Origin: Ascarosepion bandense
Taxonomy: Eukaryota > Mollusca > Cephalopoda > Sepiida > Sepiidae
NCBI GenBank assembly: GCA_037127315.1
Contig: JBBBDQ010000230.1
Coordinates: 708,501 to 772,500 of the forward strand
Length of the DNA stretch: 64,000 nt
Reading direction: 5' to 3'
The notes beneath the pieces were generated by a model. That model was not told the DNA's origin, did no database searches, and saw nothing but the letters and a program-made list of their open reading frames with translations. Position 1 is the first letter of the stretch. Each line of letters opens with the position of its first letter. A program made the position numbers and the translations under genes. Of the stretch, positions 20,505-31,513 are shown piece after piece.

Positions 20505-21375
20505 TATTTCAGCGATTTCAATTCTTCCAAAACGAAGATGCTATCAATTAACCACCATAGACAACCGGACCTACCTCCCATTAGCATGGAACAGGCCTGC
20601 CTCTCAGAGAGTAAAACACTATGGCTTGGCCTCAAAAGCTCAGCGAACCTCAGGTGGAACGACTACATCGAATCCATTGCTAAATCCGCTGCTATGAAAT
20701 TCGGTTCTCTGTGTAGAGCCCGGAAGTTCTTTCCGTCTGAATCTATCCTGCACATATATAAATCTACCATCCGCCCGTGTATTGAATATTGCTGCCACAT
20801 CTGGTCAGGTGCCCCTGCTATTCTCCTCGTTGGTCCTTGACAAAATACAACGGAGAATCTATAATGTGATCGATACCGACTTGGCTGACCGCCTGCAGTC
20901 ACTCTCTCACCGGCGTGACGTGGCTTCCCTGTGCCTCTTCTATAAATATTTTAACGGTTTCTGCTCCGATGAACTTAGATCACTGATGCACCCTAGTTAC
21001 AAATTTGCACGAGATACTAGTATAGCAACTAGGTCCCACCCTTTTACAGTGACACCGATAAAATGTAACCGCAATTTCTACTCCAACAGCTTCTTTTTTC
21101 GCACTTCCCGCCTGTAGAATTCCCTTCCGCATACTTGCTTCCCCGACAGCTACAACCACCAGGAGTTTAAATGTAGGGTCAATAGACACCTCCGAAACAC
21201 ACTAACTCGCACCCATTCTCTTAAACACTCTTCCTATGTACCTCCTTACCCGTCTATCACCCTCCTTCTGTCATTTCCTATATACAATCGATCTCTCAAC
21301 ACCTTCTCCTATGTAACTCCCTGTGCTATAGTGTCAGTGAAATACCTTGCTTGGGGTGAAATGATTAAAAAAAAG
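20505..21375 (+). mobile_element. LINE J copy, C-terminal ORF2 and 3' UTR
   Basis: Reads FNSSKTKMLSINHHRQPDLP, ISMEQACLSES, SANLRWNDYIESIAKSAAMK, ILHIYKSTIRPCIEYCCHIW, then a frameshift near 20830. The tail continues as LDKIQRRIYNVIDTDLADRL, LSHRRDVASLCLFYKYFNGF and SDELRSLMHP. A stop replaces the W of LWNSLP at 21115-21117. The 3' UTR ends gcttggggtgaaatgatt plus an A-run. Less decayed than most copies here. Confidence 0.92.
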
Positions 21376-22059
21376 GGTGTAACCTAAATATGAAACTAAT
21401 AGCACGTGTAAATATATGTGGTCGGGAAACTAGGGAAGGAAGATCGTCAGAACAGTTGTCATGAATATACTTGTAGAAAAGACAGAGGAAAGCTACATCA
21501 TGTCAGTGAGAAAATGAATGAAAACAGTTCAAAAGACACTTTCTAACTTGGAACTCTTTACAAAGTTTCTGTCAAGATATACAAAAAAGTGCAGCTGAAT
21601 CAAAGAGATTTAACAGTCAAATGTAAAAATAGCAACAACAGGATTTTGCATATACTCCCACAACATCAAATATTTTTTCAATGTCTTTCAGCGAAGAAAC
21701 AACTGATAACAGATTTGAGACAGTTTAAGGGAAACTGTAGTCTCCAGAGATTAGATGGAATTTATTAAGAATGATGTTTTTGTCTAACCTTCGAACATGT
21801 TTTGCTAATTCTAGTATGTTACGCTGGATCTGGTTAAACAAAGAGGAATACGTATATAAAAAAATAGTACATAATGTATATTTTTATTTTTCGTTGGTGA
21901 TGCTTGTGTAGAGTAGTAAAGGACTCGGTGAGAATTAACGCACACGAAGGAGCCATCGGGACTAGGAAGCCAGTGGGGATCTTCTCGGTCTCTTCAGTAA
22001 AAAATGCTAGACTGTAAAATCTAAAATCTCCAACGCATTTTTGTCTTTTTCGCTCTGTT
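21376..22059. other. No recognised feature
   Basis: No coding or repeat signal was identified. Confidence 0.5.
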
Positions 22060-22338
22060 GATGTGCGTTGTGGTGCAGTGGATATCGGCTCGGAATGAGA
22101 AATCGGAGAGCCGAGTTCAAATTCCAGTTGAATTCATTGAGAAAGGTATTAATCCGTCTCTTCCCTCCAGTTATGGGTTAAATAACAGGACAGATAGGGT
22201 TCTATAGCCTTGGCTATCAACCAATCTGCCGCAGAAAGCAATGGCAACCTACTGTGGGATAATATTCTACCCAGTTAGTCATGTCTCTTCCGAGACATGA
22301 TCGCCCAAGCGTGTTTCACGTACGACACTTGACTGACC
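22060..22338 (+). mobile_element. SINE-A copy with internal deletion
   Basis: Intact head (gatgtgcgttgtggtgcagt, then atatcggctcgg) and B-box-like gagttcaaattccag. About 25 bp between ttgaattcattga and gaaaggtattaatcc is missing compared with other copies. Confidence 0.95.
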
Positions 22339-22597
22339 TATTGCGGTTGCGTCTGCTATTCACACCCGGGGTTCCATTGCTTTTAAAACCTGTTGTCGCC
22401 TGTTTTTCCTGTGCCCTTTTGTTGATATCATCTACAGCAGGATATATTTGTCAAACACTCCATACACTTTGTTGATATTATCTACATCCGGATGTACTCG
22501 TCAATTACTTTCCGCCGTTCAAGGTAATATATTACACTAATACCTTTTTAGACATTAAGCATACAAGGTGTGGACTTTTTTCTTATCCAAGCCCTAA

Positions 22598-23158
22598 CTT
22601 AAAGGAAATTATCACTAGACAATATCACAAAACAGACAGTTAAAAGGCTAGATTAAAAGTAACAACCAGTCAGATGCATGTTTAGAACAGTGAAAATATC
22701 ATCTGCTTTGGTGTTAATTACAGAATTGATAAAGACACTTGTCATTAGAAAAAGACTACAGAGCACAACAGCGAAAACAATTAACTTTAAGGATATTATC
22801 ACCGGATAGTATCCCAAAACAGACAGTTAAAAGACTAAAGTAAAAGTAACAACCAGTCAGATGCATGCTTATAAAAATGAAAAAAAATCATCTGCTTTGG
22901 TGTTAATTACAGAATTAATAAAGATACTTGTCATTAAAAAAATTACAGAGCACAACAGCGAAAACAATTAACTTAAAGGATATTATCACTGGACAGTATC
23001 ACAAAACAGAAAATTAAAAGGCTAGAATAAAAGTAACAACCAGTCAGATGCATGTTTAGAACAATGAAAACATCATCGGCTTTGGTGTTAATTACAGAAT
23101 TATTAAAGAGACTTGTCATTAGAAAGAGATTACAGAGGACAACAGTGAAAACAATTTA
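22598..23158. repeat. 187-bp tandem repeat, three units
   Basis: Units starting at about 22608, 22795 and 22982 (attatcac anchor) each carry cagacagttaaaagg, agtaacaaccagtcagatgc, atctgctttggtgttaatta and cagcgaaaacaatt. The period is 187 bp twice over. Units differ by scattered substitutions and indels. No open frame. Confidence 0.95.
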
Positions 23159-23192
23159 AAATTACGACCAGAGCACTAATTGACTTTCCGCC

Positions 23193-23405
23193 TTGGACAC
23201 AGAAAATATATATCTCATCGATAGAGATATCCCTACATTTGATCCACGTGGTGTTGTTCTAGCAGTTAATTTTGCTACTGGTTTAGAAAAATTCATCAGT
23301 GTAAATTCAATTAAAACATTTATACTAAACAATACAAGTATAAACACTGGCTGTGAAGCATGTTTTGTTATAGCTCTGGAGAAAAATATCTTAAAAAACA
23401 GTTGA
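23193..23405 (+). pseudogene. Unrecognised 70-codon frame
   Basis: The frame has ordinary amino-acid composition (IDRDIPTFDPRGVVLAVNFA near its start, NTGCEACFVIALEKNI near its end) and is not microsatellite-derived. A +1 shift after 23405 would continue with LNNIACSLHENESPFTVAFK to a stop near 23493, so it may be a decayed coding segment or a mobile-element scrap. I do not recognise the family. Its start codon has no special support. Confidence 0.25.
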
Positions 23406-23499
23406 ACAACATTGCCTGTTCTCTTCATGAGAATGAATCTCCATTTACAGTTGCTTTTAAGTACATAGTTGAACTACTTTTACTGGTCTTTTAAAGAAA

Positions 23500-24440
23500 C
23501 GCTTACTAAGATTTTCCCCAGTTAGAAATTTGCACTATCAGTGACCCTCGACATAGCATATCTAATTGCATGGGCAATGGAAGATATAAATGTTGTCATG
23601 AGATTTCTCTTTGAATATACTACTGAAAGACTGTTTACCTGGCTTCGAAAGCTGGGTCTCTAAATCAAGAAAGATAGCTAATTTTAACCATCTGATAAAT
23701 GTGTTTATACACCACAGCTGTTTACCATCAATACTCTATGATAAATGGTACAGCCTCAAAAAAATCTATAATTGAAATAGATTGAAGTTGGGTGGATTCA
23801 AATTAAATTTAAATTTTAAAGTTAAAATGAAAAAGAACCTCCATAACAAACTACTGTATGTTTTTAACATGGCCCCTAGAATAAATCAGTAGTCAACAGA
23901 AATGCAGAATCATGCATTAAATTACAGCACAATTTTTTTTGGTGGGGTGGGGGGTAGACGTAGCGAGCCACTAGAGAAAATATCTTTAAAAACATTTAAT
24001 TCTACTCCCGACACACTGGTCACATTTGATTAACCAGCTATAAAATGCAGATTATGAATCTGCGCTTGCAAAAGGTAAATTCAAATAGAAACTGCAAGAG
24101 ATATTAAAGAATGGAACAACATTCGAGTTGCCGAATTTAGCCTAACGTTCACAAGGTTTTGAAAGATTCGTTATATTAACTATTGAAGTTTAAAATATTA
24201 TATGGACAGAAAGTAAGGCACAAGCACATCATTATTTAATCACTGTACAAGTAAAAAAGACCTTCGTTTAATTCAATAAAAAAATCATGCTAAACAATTA
24301 AGCTATATTCTGATGTAGTATGTCATCCTGTGCATTAGTTTTAATTCAGTCTGATTAGGAATCTATATTTAAGTTTGTTTTCTACTTGGTGTTCAGAAGT
24401 ATTATGGTGTTATATACAATTTTATCTGCTTTTGTATTTT
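23500..24440. other. No recognised feature
   Basis: A G-rich run (tggggtggggggt) at 23942-23955 is the only local peculiarity. No gene. Confidence 0.5.
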
Positions 24441-24444
24441 CCTA

Positions 24445-24600
24445 TACTTTTGAGATGAGGTAGTATTTACATTTGACGGACTATTGTGTTTATCTTTATT
24501 GCCATGTTTCCGACGTTTTGGTCATTGTACGTTCCACACTTCTTCAGGAATTTCGAACCGAACTCTTTATTCCGATTGCTGGGGATACGCCTGATATTTC
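24445..24600 (-). repeat. Dispersed repeat R4, copy 2
   Basis: Parallels 1697-1850: gagatgaggtagtatttaca, the gacgttttggtcattgtacg block, cttcttcaggaat and a gaaccgaactctttatt-like end. The complement again has CTGAAGAA and AAAAC in the places of the hammerhead-like words of copy 1, with changes. Confidence 0.6.
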
Positions 24601-25996
24601 TATATCTCTTCGTGCTACGGTCCTGCGATATTCTGGCAGTTTTACCATGAGATAACTACATGAGTACCAGTTAAACTCTCCTAGCAAGAAAGAATGTGTA
24701 ATTTTCGTATGACCGCTGCGAAAGCGGGAAATTACAACCTCCTCTTTTCGAGACTTTCTCAAGGATGAATTACTTACCACCAGCTAGGGCGAGATTGCAT
24801 GAAATTTACGATGTGAATAATCATCTTAGTTTGACATTTTTTAAAAATATATTTATCTCCTCTTGTATTTCAGACATTATATATAGAACATTGATCCCTG
24901 TATCCACTATCATATCAAGAACTGATTTGGTAGCCAGGTTTGCTTTAGAGTTAATATTTATTTCAATGTGGGTATGGATTTAACACAATATTTTATTTCT
25001 CTTCCTGCTCAATGCATTGATTCTATGTAATATTTTAATATTTTAATGGCTATTGAGTTGTTGGATTTGTTCTCCTCCCAAGTTGATAGACCGGTAAGTA
25101 TGAAAAAACTTTAGTTTGGTGTCAAAGATTATGTCTAGAGCCAATTTAATAGCATAAGCCTATGGCATTTACCTTCATGAAGAGTTTTTGTTTTAATTTT
25201 TTTATTTATTTTTATATTTTTCGATTTACTGCTGCAAATCTAATTTAGTCTCCACGTCTGAATATAGTGTTATACATCCATGAATGTTTTCCAGTATTTT
25301 CTGGAATTTCACCTGAAATGTCATAAAGTGATTTGTTTTATTTGGAATGTGTTATGTTTTTAACATGACAAAATAAAACGGCTATGGAAAAATGATACAC
25401 TCGCCGAGTATTGGAAATAACTAGGTAATTTATTATTGTAGAAACATGACGGCAGTAAACAGTTGTAGATGCTGAATAAGAATGTGCTTATAGAGAGCCT
25501 GGCAAAGTTCTGCATGCCATGTTGCTGGCTCCTACCGGAGGTCCTTTCTTCTTGTTGTCTCCCAGCATGCACTTATTAGCAGGGGAACGGACTCCCTTGA
25601 ATGGTCCAGGGGAGATAGCTTTTGACCCTTTTATGGTGGTCCTAAGAGAATGTTATGCATTTCAAGGATGACATTACGATGTTTAATCGTCCATGGTGAA
25701 ATACTGGATACCATTGTTTCTTGTATATTTGACATCTAATTCTTCGGCGATGGGTTTCATTCTAAGTCTATATGATTGTAGGACATTTTTTGCATTGAGG
25801 AATTAATAACAATAATTTGAGTCAAGTGTAGTTATACAAGCTGTATTAGGTGGAATTAATTTAAATTTCACTTAATAGCACAATGGCAGTCTAATACGCC
25901 GTAGATGTGGAACAGTTTCATCGGCTTCTACATATAAGCTCTCCATCGCGAATGTTCTAAAATCCCTGAACACTAATCTAGGCCCTTGTGGTAAGA
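24601..25996. other. AT-rich stretch, no recognised feature
   Basis: Short frames at 24765-24983 and 25360-25572 show no known motif. Confidence 0.45.
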
Positions 25997-26585
25997 TTTT
26001 TTTTAAATAATTTCACCCCAAGCAAGGCGGAAACGCCACTGATGTGCAGGGGGTTACATAAATGTAAAAAGATTAATTAGAAAAGAGTGAGGAGTACAAA
26101 CTTGTTAGAAAGGAACAATAGAAAGCTGAGAAAGCAGGTGCGATGACAGATACATAGGTGGAGAGAAAGGGAAGGTTATACAGGGGAGGGGAGCTAGAGG
26201 CCAGTGGTTAGTAGATGAGTATTGATTTTGCATTTAAATTTCTGGAGGTTATAGCCGTCAGGAAAGCAAGAATACAGGAGGGAGTTCCACAGGCGAGAAG
26301 TGCGAGAGAGGAAGCTGCAGGAGTAGAATTGTCGTCTGCATTTGGCTAACCTGACTGTGAATGGGTGGGACCCAGATGCCAGTATGGTTGCACGGGTAAA
26401 CACCTGTTGAGGAGGAATCAGTGACTTAAGCTCATCCGAGCAGAAGCCATGAAAGTATTTATAGAAGAGACAGAGGGAGGCCACATTTCGACGATGGGGA
26501 AGTGGCTGCAGTCGAGTCGCCAGATCAGTACCTATCACTTTACAGACTCTCCTTTGGAGCTTGTCAAGAACACTTGTTATGTACA
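25997..26585 (-). mobile_element. LINE J copy, C-terminal tail
   Basis: The complement begins in the tail (VLDKLQRRVCKVIGTDLATR) and runs on through LPHRRNVASLCLFYKYFHGF, CSDELKSLIPP, HPFTVRLAKCRRQFYS, LWNSLLYSCFPDGYNLQKFK to the stop at about 26194, then a 3' UTR with ttgcttggggtgaaatta and an A-run complement at 25997-26004. The frame is open for 130 codons, but the element is 5'-truncated. Confidence 0.93.
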
Positions 26586-26600
26586 AATTTCTAGCTGCCC

Positions 26601-26935
26601 TATCTGTCTGCGGATGACTATTTACGCTCTCACACCCTGATTGAGCACTCTGGAGGAATGGTAGACTTTGAAGAAGCAGTAGCTACTCTGGCATGTACGC
26701 ATAGCTCATTCCGTAATGAATTAGAACACTCTGACTATTGGCCATATAATGATAATGTATACGCTAAAAAGTCTGCCTTCTTCTTCCGAACGCCCATAGC
26801 CCAGAGGTAGAATCGCCGACTGACGCCAATTTGGTCTGCTTTCAATCCTGGGTTAAAAGCAATCATAGTCTAACTGTACTGATGAGCTGTGATGCAGCGA
26901 AACAGATCTGTCTACGGATGACTATATAATATAGC
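26601..26935 (+). mobile_element. Hammerhead-bearing tRNA-like retroelement, copy B
   Basis: The best copy. Order: a partial hammerhead end (tatctgtc then tgcggatgacta, 26601-26620); a body from ctgattgagcactctgg; a tRNA-like segment 26790-26852 (A box atagcccagaggtaga, B box ctttcaatcctggg); a complete hammerhead 26871-26920. Both ends carry the GTC cleavage triplet followed by the ggatgacta word, so 26609-26912 is one 304-nt unit between two predicted cleavage sites. No protein frame is present, so mobility would depend on another element's enzymes (inference). Confidence 0.88.
26871..26920 (+). ncRNA. Hammerhead ribozyme motif (type I-like, short stem III)
   Basis: Core residues: CTGATGA 26879-26885, GAAA 26899-26902, GTC 26910-26912 with predicted cleavage after C26912. 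Stem II: 26886-26889 pairs fully with 26895-26898 (GCTG/CAGC), loop tgatg. Stem I: 26874-26878 pairs with 26913-26917 (one G-U). Stem III is the palindrome CAGATCTG (26903-26910): two pairs with a GATC loop in a monomer, or four pairs per side in a dimer. Short palindromic stem III is known from retrozyme and Penelope-associated hammerheads thought to work as dimers. Activity is not shown by sequence. Confidence 0.85.
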
Positions 26936-27126
26936 CTAATCCAATTTAGAATGAAATAGAAATCTGTATAATTTAATCAGAGTATATAAATCTGACCCTA
27001 TTCAACATGAGCCAGCACACGCCGACGTTGACAGACTTTGCTACATTTCATTTTCAAATATTTCAGATGAGGGCTGAATGTTAGTTTCCTGTCAAAAATT
27101 ACATCCAGAAACTGGTGCTGTTTCAC

Positions 27127-27960
27127 TTATAGAATTTCTGCTTCATCTAATTTCAAACATGGATTATTCTGAAGTTGTCTTAATTTGCAGGAATGCATAT
27201 ATTTGGTTTTAGAAAACATAAACCCATTTTCCACAGCCCATTTCTGTATTTTATTTAAGCGTTGTTGAAGTTGTATTTCTATTCTATTCATATGTTGAAA
27301 GGTGTATATGATTAAGAAATAGTCAACGTAAACGGAGCATCTAATTCCTGGTATAATGAGTTTCAATGTATAGGTAAATTTAACACAAAAATGCGTCACC
27401 GATAGAATGTTTTTTGTGGAACTACTTCCTTTTTTCTTTTAGTTCCGATAGTGTACTTCCTACTCGGACTTTTAAATTTTGATGTTTTAGGAAGTTCCCT
27501 ATGAATTTTGTTAGTCTACATCTTAAACCCAATTCATGCAAATCTTTTATTACGCCGAACTTCCATGTGGTATCATAGCCTTTTTTCAAAGACAAACAAA
27601 ACTTCAGTAAGATTTCCTTTCAAATAAATGCTTCCCTCTAAATGTCTCCAGCCCACTAAGTGGTCTATAGTACTGCTTTCTTTTCTGAATGCACATTTGT
27701 AAGCACTGATTAAGCCGTACCTTTCCAAATACTAAGTCAGTATATTTTTGACCATTCTATCTATAGTTTTACACGTACAATTGTTTAACACTATCGACCT
27801 GAATTTCCAGATTCTGAGTTTTCCTTCCAGGTTTCGGAATAGAGATGATAAAAACTATTTTCACAAATCTGGGAATTGTCCAGTTGTTTATACGTTGTTG
27901 AATACTTTCACTTTAGGAATTGATATTGAACACCGTCCGATCCCGTAACTGTATCATGGT
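27127..27960 (-). pseudogene. I-like LINE reverse transcriptase remnant
   Basis: Palm and thumb regions are readable in pieces: GVQYQFLK, then FEKGYDTTW (motif A, with the catalytic Asp context F-x-K-x-Y-D), RVGSTLSELKEKRK, and SVYVDYFLI in place of the usual FADDFLI (second Asp replaced by Tyr). The frame 27127-27399 covers the last part (RIEIQLQQRLNKIQKWAVEN). The GVPQGS box is damaged. Dead gene. Confidence 0.85.
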
Positions 27961-27968
27961 TTTTTTTT

Positions 27969-28244
27969 TTAACCCTGGAACACTAGCCATCAATTAAAGT
28001 TACACCAATACTAACCATGGGTATATCATACCCGATTTGAAAATATCAAAAATAGATTAAATATAAATCTTTATTTGAAATATTTGACATGCAGGTACTT
28101 CAAAATTTGTACTTTGAGTTAACATTAATAGGAACTGAAAAAAACATTTTATTTAGGTAAGAAAATCAAGTACTGATAATTGTAATTAAAATGGCGTCAT
28201 TTGTGCTTGGTACTATGCACCCATGTTTAATGTTCTCGGGTTAA
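27969..28244. mobile_element. piggyBac-like MITE inserted in the I-like LINE
   Basis: TTAA at 27969-27972 and 28241-28244 flanks a 268-bp element. The left end reads ccctggaacacta and the right end, complemented, cccgagaacatta: imperfect terminal inverted repeats starting CCC next to TTAA, as in piggyBac elements. Subterminal catgggt words are also inverted (near 28016 and 28221). No transposase frame. The LINE coding text continues on both sides (FTIEELNGSL before, HDTVTGSDGV after). Confidence 0.8.
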
Positions 28245-28869
28245 AGATCCATTCAATTCCTCTATAGTAAATGGAAAGTTGTAGCTCCTAGCATTATTGG
28301 ATTTAAAAATCATTTTTCTATTTTAGTTTGTTTTTTAACTTAACAAATTGTGTACTGCCATCTTGGCTGGTGAAATGTTACAAATAGTTATTGTTAATTC
28401 ATCAGTGATATCCTTTCTGCTGGTTATTTTATTATTACTTATGAAAGGATGTTTTATAGCATTAGTATGATATTTACCAGCTATCTTCTTTATCATATCC
28501 AAAACACATTTTGTTTTTGACGTTGAACTAAATGTGATGTTGTCAGTTTTCCGGAATTCCTATTTGTTATCTTAGATTATTTACCGAGCTTTTTCTCAAA
28601 GTTGCTTAAATTTTAGGAAGTTATCTCTTGTAAGACCTTTGCTAAAACCCCTCCCCATGCCGTTTTTCTGAGTCAAATAACTTTTTTGCACTCATCATTT
28701 AACCAAAGTCTATTACCTTTTCTTTTTTTATTTTGAAATTAGGGATGCATTTCTTTGCTATAGAAACCAGCATTTCTGAAAACTACCTTATGTCCTTGAT
28801 GCATAATCCTTCTTCTAGTTTTTCAGATCATATCTTTTTAATTTCCCTCTAATTTGCTTTATTCAATTT

Positions 28870-29330
28870 CTAAAATTGCTGGTTTACGTCACTTTGAAAC
28901 GAATTTTGCAGACAAATTGGAAAATGATCGCTACTATATGTATCCATCAGCAACTTCCACGAAAAGTCCATAATAATAGATGGATCGCACAAAGATAAAT
29001 CAATTGCAGAGCAGCTTCCAGAAAATGAGCAAATATAAGTTGAAGATTTATCGCTATTGATACGCAAAACGTTGTTTTCTATAACAGATTCCGTACTCTT
29101 TCCTTACAGGTTTGAATGTTTACAGTCCCATATGGTGCTATGACAGTTAAAATCTTCTAGTAATATAAAGGGAACGGAGATTTGCCTTATAATTTCCTGC
29201 AATTCGTTTTCCTTTATCTCTTCATTTGGTGGAATGTACACTGAGCCGATGTTAATTGGTGTGTGTGGCGTCACTTTTGCAGCTGTCGCCTGGAAGTTTG
29301 TTGTCAGGTTTAATTGACTTTGTCTGGCTT
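28870..29330 (-). pseudogene. I-like LINE endonuclease remnant
   Basis: An apurinic-endonuclease-like domain. The complement shows INIGSVYIPPNEEIKENEL, ISVPFILLEDFNCHSTIWDC (the conserved DFNxH) and further on GSCSAIDLSLCDPSI and SSDHFPICL (the SDHxPI box). The last part is the frame 28870-29067. Internal stops and shifts. Confidence 0.85.
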
Positions 29331-29940
29331 CATTCCTGACTAAGATTGATGTACCACCTGATGCCCGAAGACCAATGTCTTTTATAAAATTTTATTACCG
29401 GTACTCTCTCATATTTAATTTGTCATCTCTATTGCAGTTCTATTGCAATATTTTATTCATGCTTGTACTTTTATTTATGGCTTTTTTGTTTTTGATTTGT
29501 TTTAGTCTAGAAATTTTGGCCGTCTCTGGATTTTGGCAACTCTACTTCCATCTAGTCCAAATCTTTAAAATGAATTTCTGTATAGACTTCCATCTTTTGT
29601 TTGGTCGTTGCTGTTCTCTTTGGTGATGCACTTAATCTAATGATTAGAGACATTTGTATAAGTGATCTCTTTTCTGCAGATGACTTAATATTTTGGGAAG
29701 GAGAGGTATGCATCTGAGATGATATACTCTTATTGGCAGTTTTCTTTTTTATCTTTTTCTTGTCCAGCCTCTCCCACTTCTTTAAAAGATATTTAAGATT
29801 TTTTTTTAAAATTGCGCCAATAATTTGGTATTAAGTGTACCAGTCTCTCAATAAGGTCCTTATATTTGCCAGTCTGATTGGCGCTATTTGGACTTGTTCT
29901 ATCCACCATTCTATGAAATATCTCCTCATGTACCTTTTAA

Positions 29941-30640
29941 CTACACTTTTGCTTCAGTAAAGGAAGTGTTTCTTTTATACTTTGCTTTCAAAACCTCCTT
30001 TTTCCAGCACTCATAAGTTAGAGAGTAAGCTGGATAACTTTCTTGGCAATCTGTGCATTTAATTACATCCTGGCATTCATCTTCACCCTGAACAGTGTTT
30101 CGGGTCATATTTTCTTCATTTAGAGCGACACCTAAAGCTATTTCTGTCATGTCCAAATTACTGATATTTAAAAAATCTCATAGGATCAGGGATATATACC
30201 TCCACTGGCTTGATATGGAAGCTTATTTTCATTTTCGATCGAAATTTCGGTGAGTTAAAATGTAGGATATATTCGTAAATACTTTTTCGCCATTTGCTCC
30301 AATCAAGATTCTTCAGTAATCAGAGACTCCCTGGCTATTGAAGGCAGATGAAATGTCTTCTGGTGTGGTCAAAGAGAGCTCCCTACTTCTAATCACTACT
30401 CCCGATTTATTCAGTCTTGTATAAGGAAAGTTTTAATATTGATATTGTGACAATTTTTCATTTACATTAAAGTTTCTTCCTTTTTTCTGGTTTCAACCTC
30501 CACCATCAAACTTTTGTCTTTCATCTTCCTAATTGATTTTGGAATAATCTAATTGATATCTCTATTTCGATCAAGAATGTGGATAGTCTCGATAAAAGAG
30601 TTTCCCCAAAAACTCGAGCACAAAAATCTTGAAAAGTCAG
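29941..30640 (-). pseudogene. I-like LINE ORF1 (gag-like) remnant
   Basis: The complement shows VYIPDPMRFFKYQ near 30190, a typical hinge before the zinc knuckles, and CTDCQESYPAYSLTYECWKK in the frame 29941-30156, followed by KYKRNTSFTEAK. Upstream, PEDISSAFNSQGVSDY near 30340 matches the RNA-binding fold region of this ORF1 type. One knuckle position is changed. Confidence 0.75.
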
Positions 30641-31162
30641 AGTTAATACTTTTCCTGAATCGGTGCCTGAAATATATCAACTGATGTTTTTGTTTTGAAA
30701 AAATAATTTAAATGAACAAAATTTCACTGCTCGTGCTCCCCATCCGTCTCCATGGCAAAAGTTTTCTACCAACTAAAGGATAAAAAATCTAGAATTTAAT
30801 TCAATCTTGTTGTGTCAATTTCTTATCATTGATAATCGACAGTAAGCATATTCCATATTAAACAAGTTGGGGGAGGGATTAAATTAAAATGTTTGATGAT
30901 TAATAGTAATGTGATAAACAAAATACACAACAGAATGAGGATAGACTATTAAAATTTAAAAAAATAAAGCAGACGTTTAAACATTTATTACAAGATGGGC
31001 CAAGACACTGTAACTTATTTTCAAACGACTTTACATATGTTTCATTCGAATCTATGAATTTAATCCTTTTTCTATGGACAGGGCTAGAGGACTTATTTTC
31101 AATTATGGGTTGATACAAATTAGGCCAACTCAGAAATGGATATTGGGTTTCCACGTTCAACG

Positions 31163-31194
31163 TCTCTTCTTCTTCTTCTTCTTCTTCTTCTTCT
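31163..31194. repeat. (TTC)n tail of an RTE element
   Basis: The GAA-type 3' tail (on the complement) expected of this RTE family. The tail at 58113-58127 (agaagaagaagaatc) is the same kind. Confidence 0.92.
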
Positions 31195-31513
31195 ATGTGC
31201 CCAGTTCTTTCAGGACATAGGCGATCATGGTTCTCCATGTCTCCCTATCCCTTGTGGCTCCTAGTATGTTTGCTCCCGTTACTCCTGTTAACCCCCGTTC
31301 CGTCAACCACCTGATCAGGCCTTGCAGATATGCTATCCGCTGCCTTCCTCTGTCTCTCTTTCCTTCTATCTGGCCAGTCAGTATCAGGTTCTGCAGGCTC
31401 TCCTTCCTCATTACGTGTCCCAGGAACTTCAGTTGTCTCTTCCTGATGCTCAGTATCAATTTCCTCTTTGTTGCCATTCTTTCCAACACCTCATCGTTAC
31501 TTGCATGCTCAGT

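Larger units (their letters stand above)
27000..30700 (-). mobile_element. I/Nimb-like LINE, long degenerate copy
   Basis: Read from high to low coordinates: ORF1 remains with a zinc-knuckle-like CTDCQESYPAYSLTYEC; an endonuclease (VYIPPN near 29240, LLEDFNCHSTIWDCKH near 29140, SSDHFPI near 28930); a linker with KEKVIDFG-like text near 28700; and RT (DTVTGSDGVQYQ near 27945, SAYKCAFRKESSTIDHLV near 27680, FEKGYDTTWKFGVIKDLHEL near 27560, SVYVDYFLI near 27320, RLNKIQKWAVENGFMFSKTK after it). These are the hallmarks of the I/Nimb group. Frameshifts and stops throughout; no RNase H part was seen. Split by a MITE at 27973-28240. Confidence 0.88.

Noticed and set aside
22598..23158. CRISPR array
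   Set aside because: Units are 187 bp and tandem with no unique spacers; the context is eukaryotic.
29375..29626. Hydrophobic 83-codon plus-strand frame
   Set aside because: It is opposite the I-like LINE linker. Apparent membrane segments come from T-rich antisense text.
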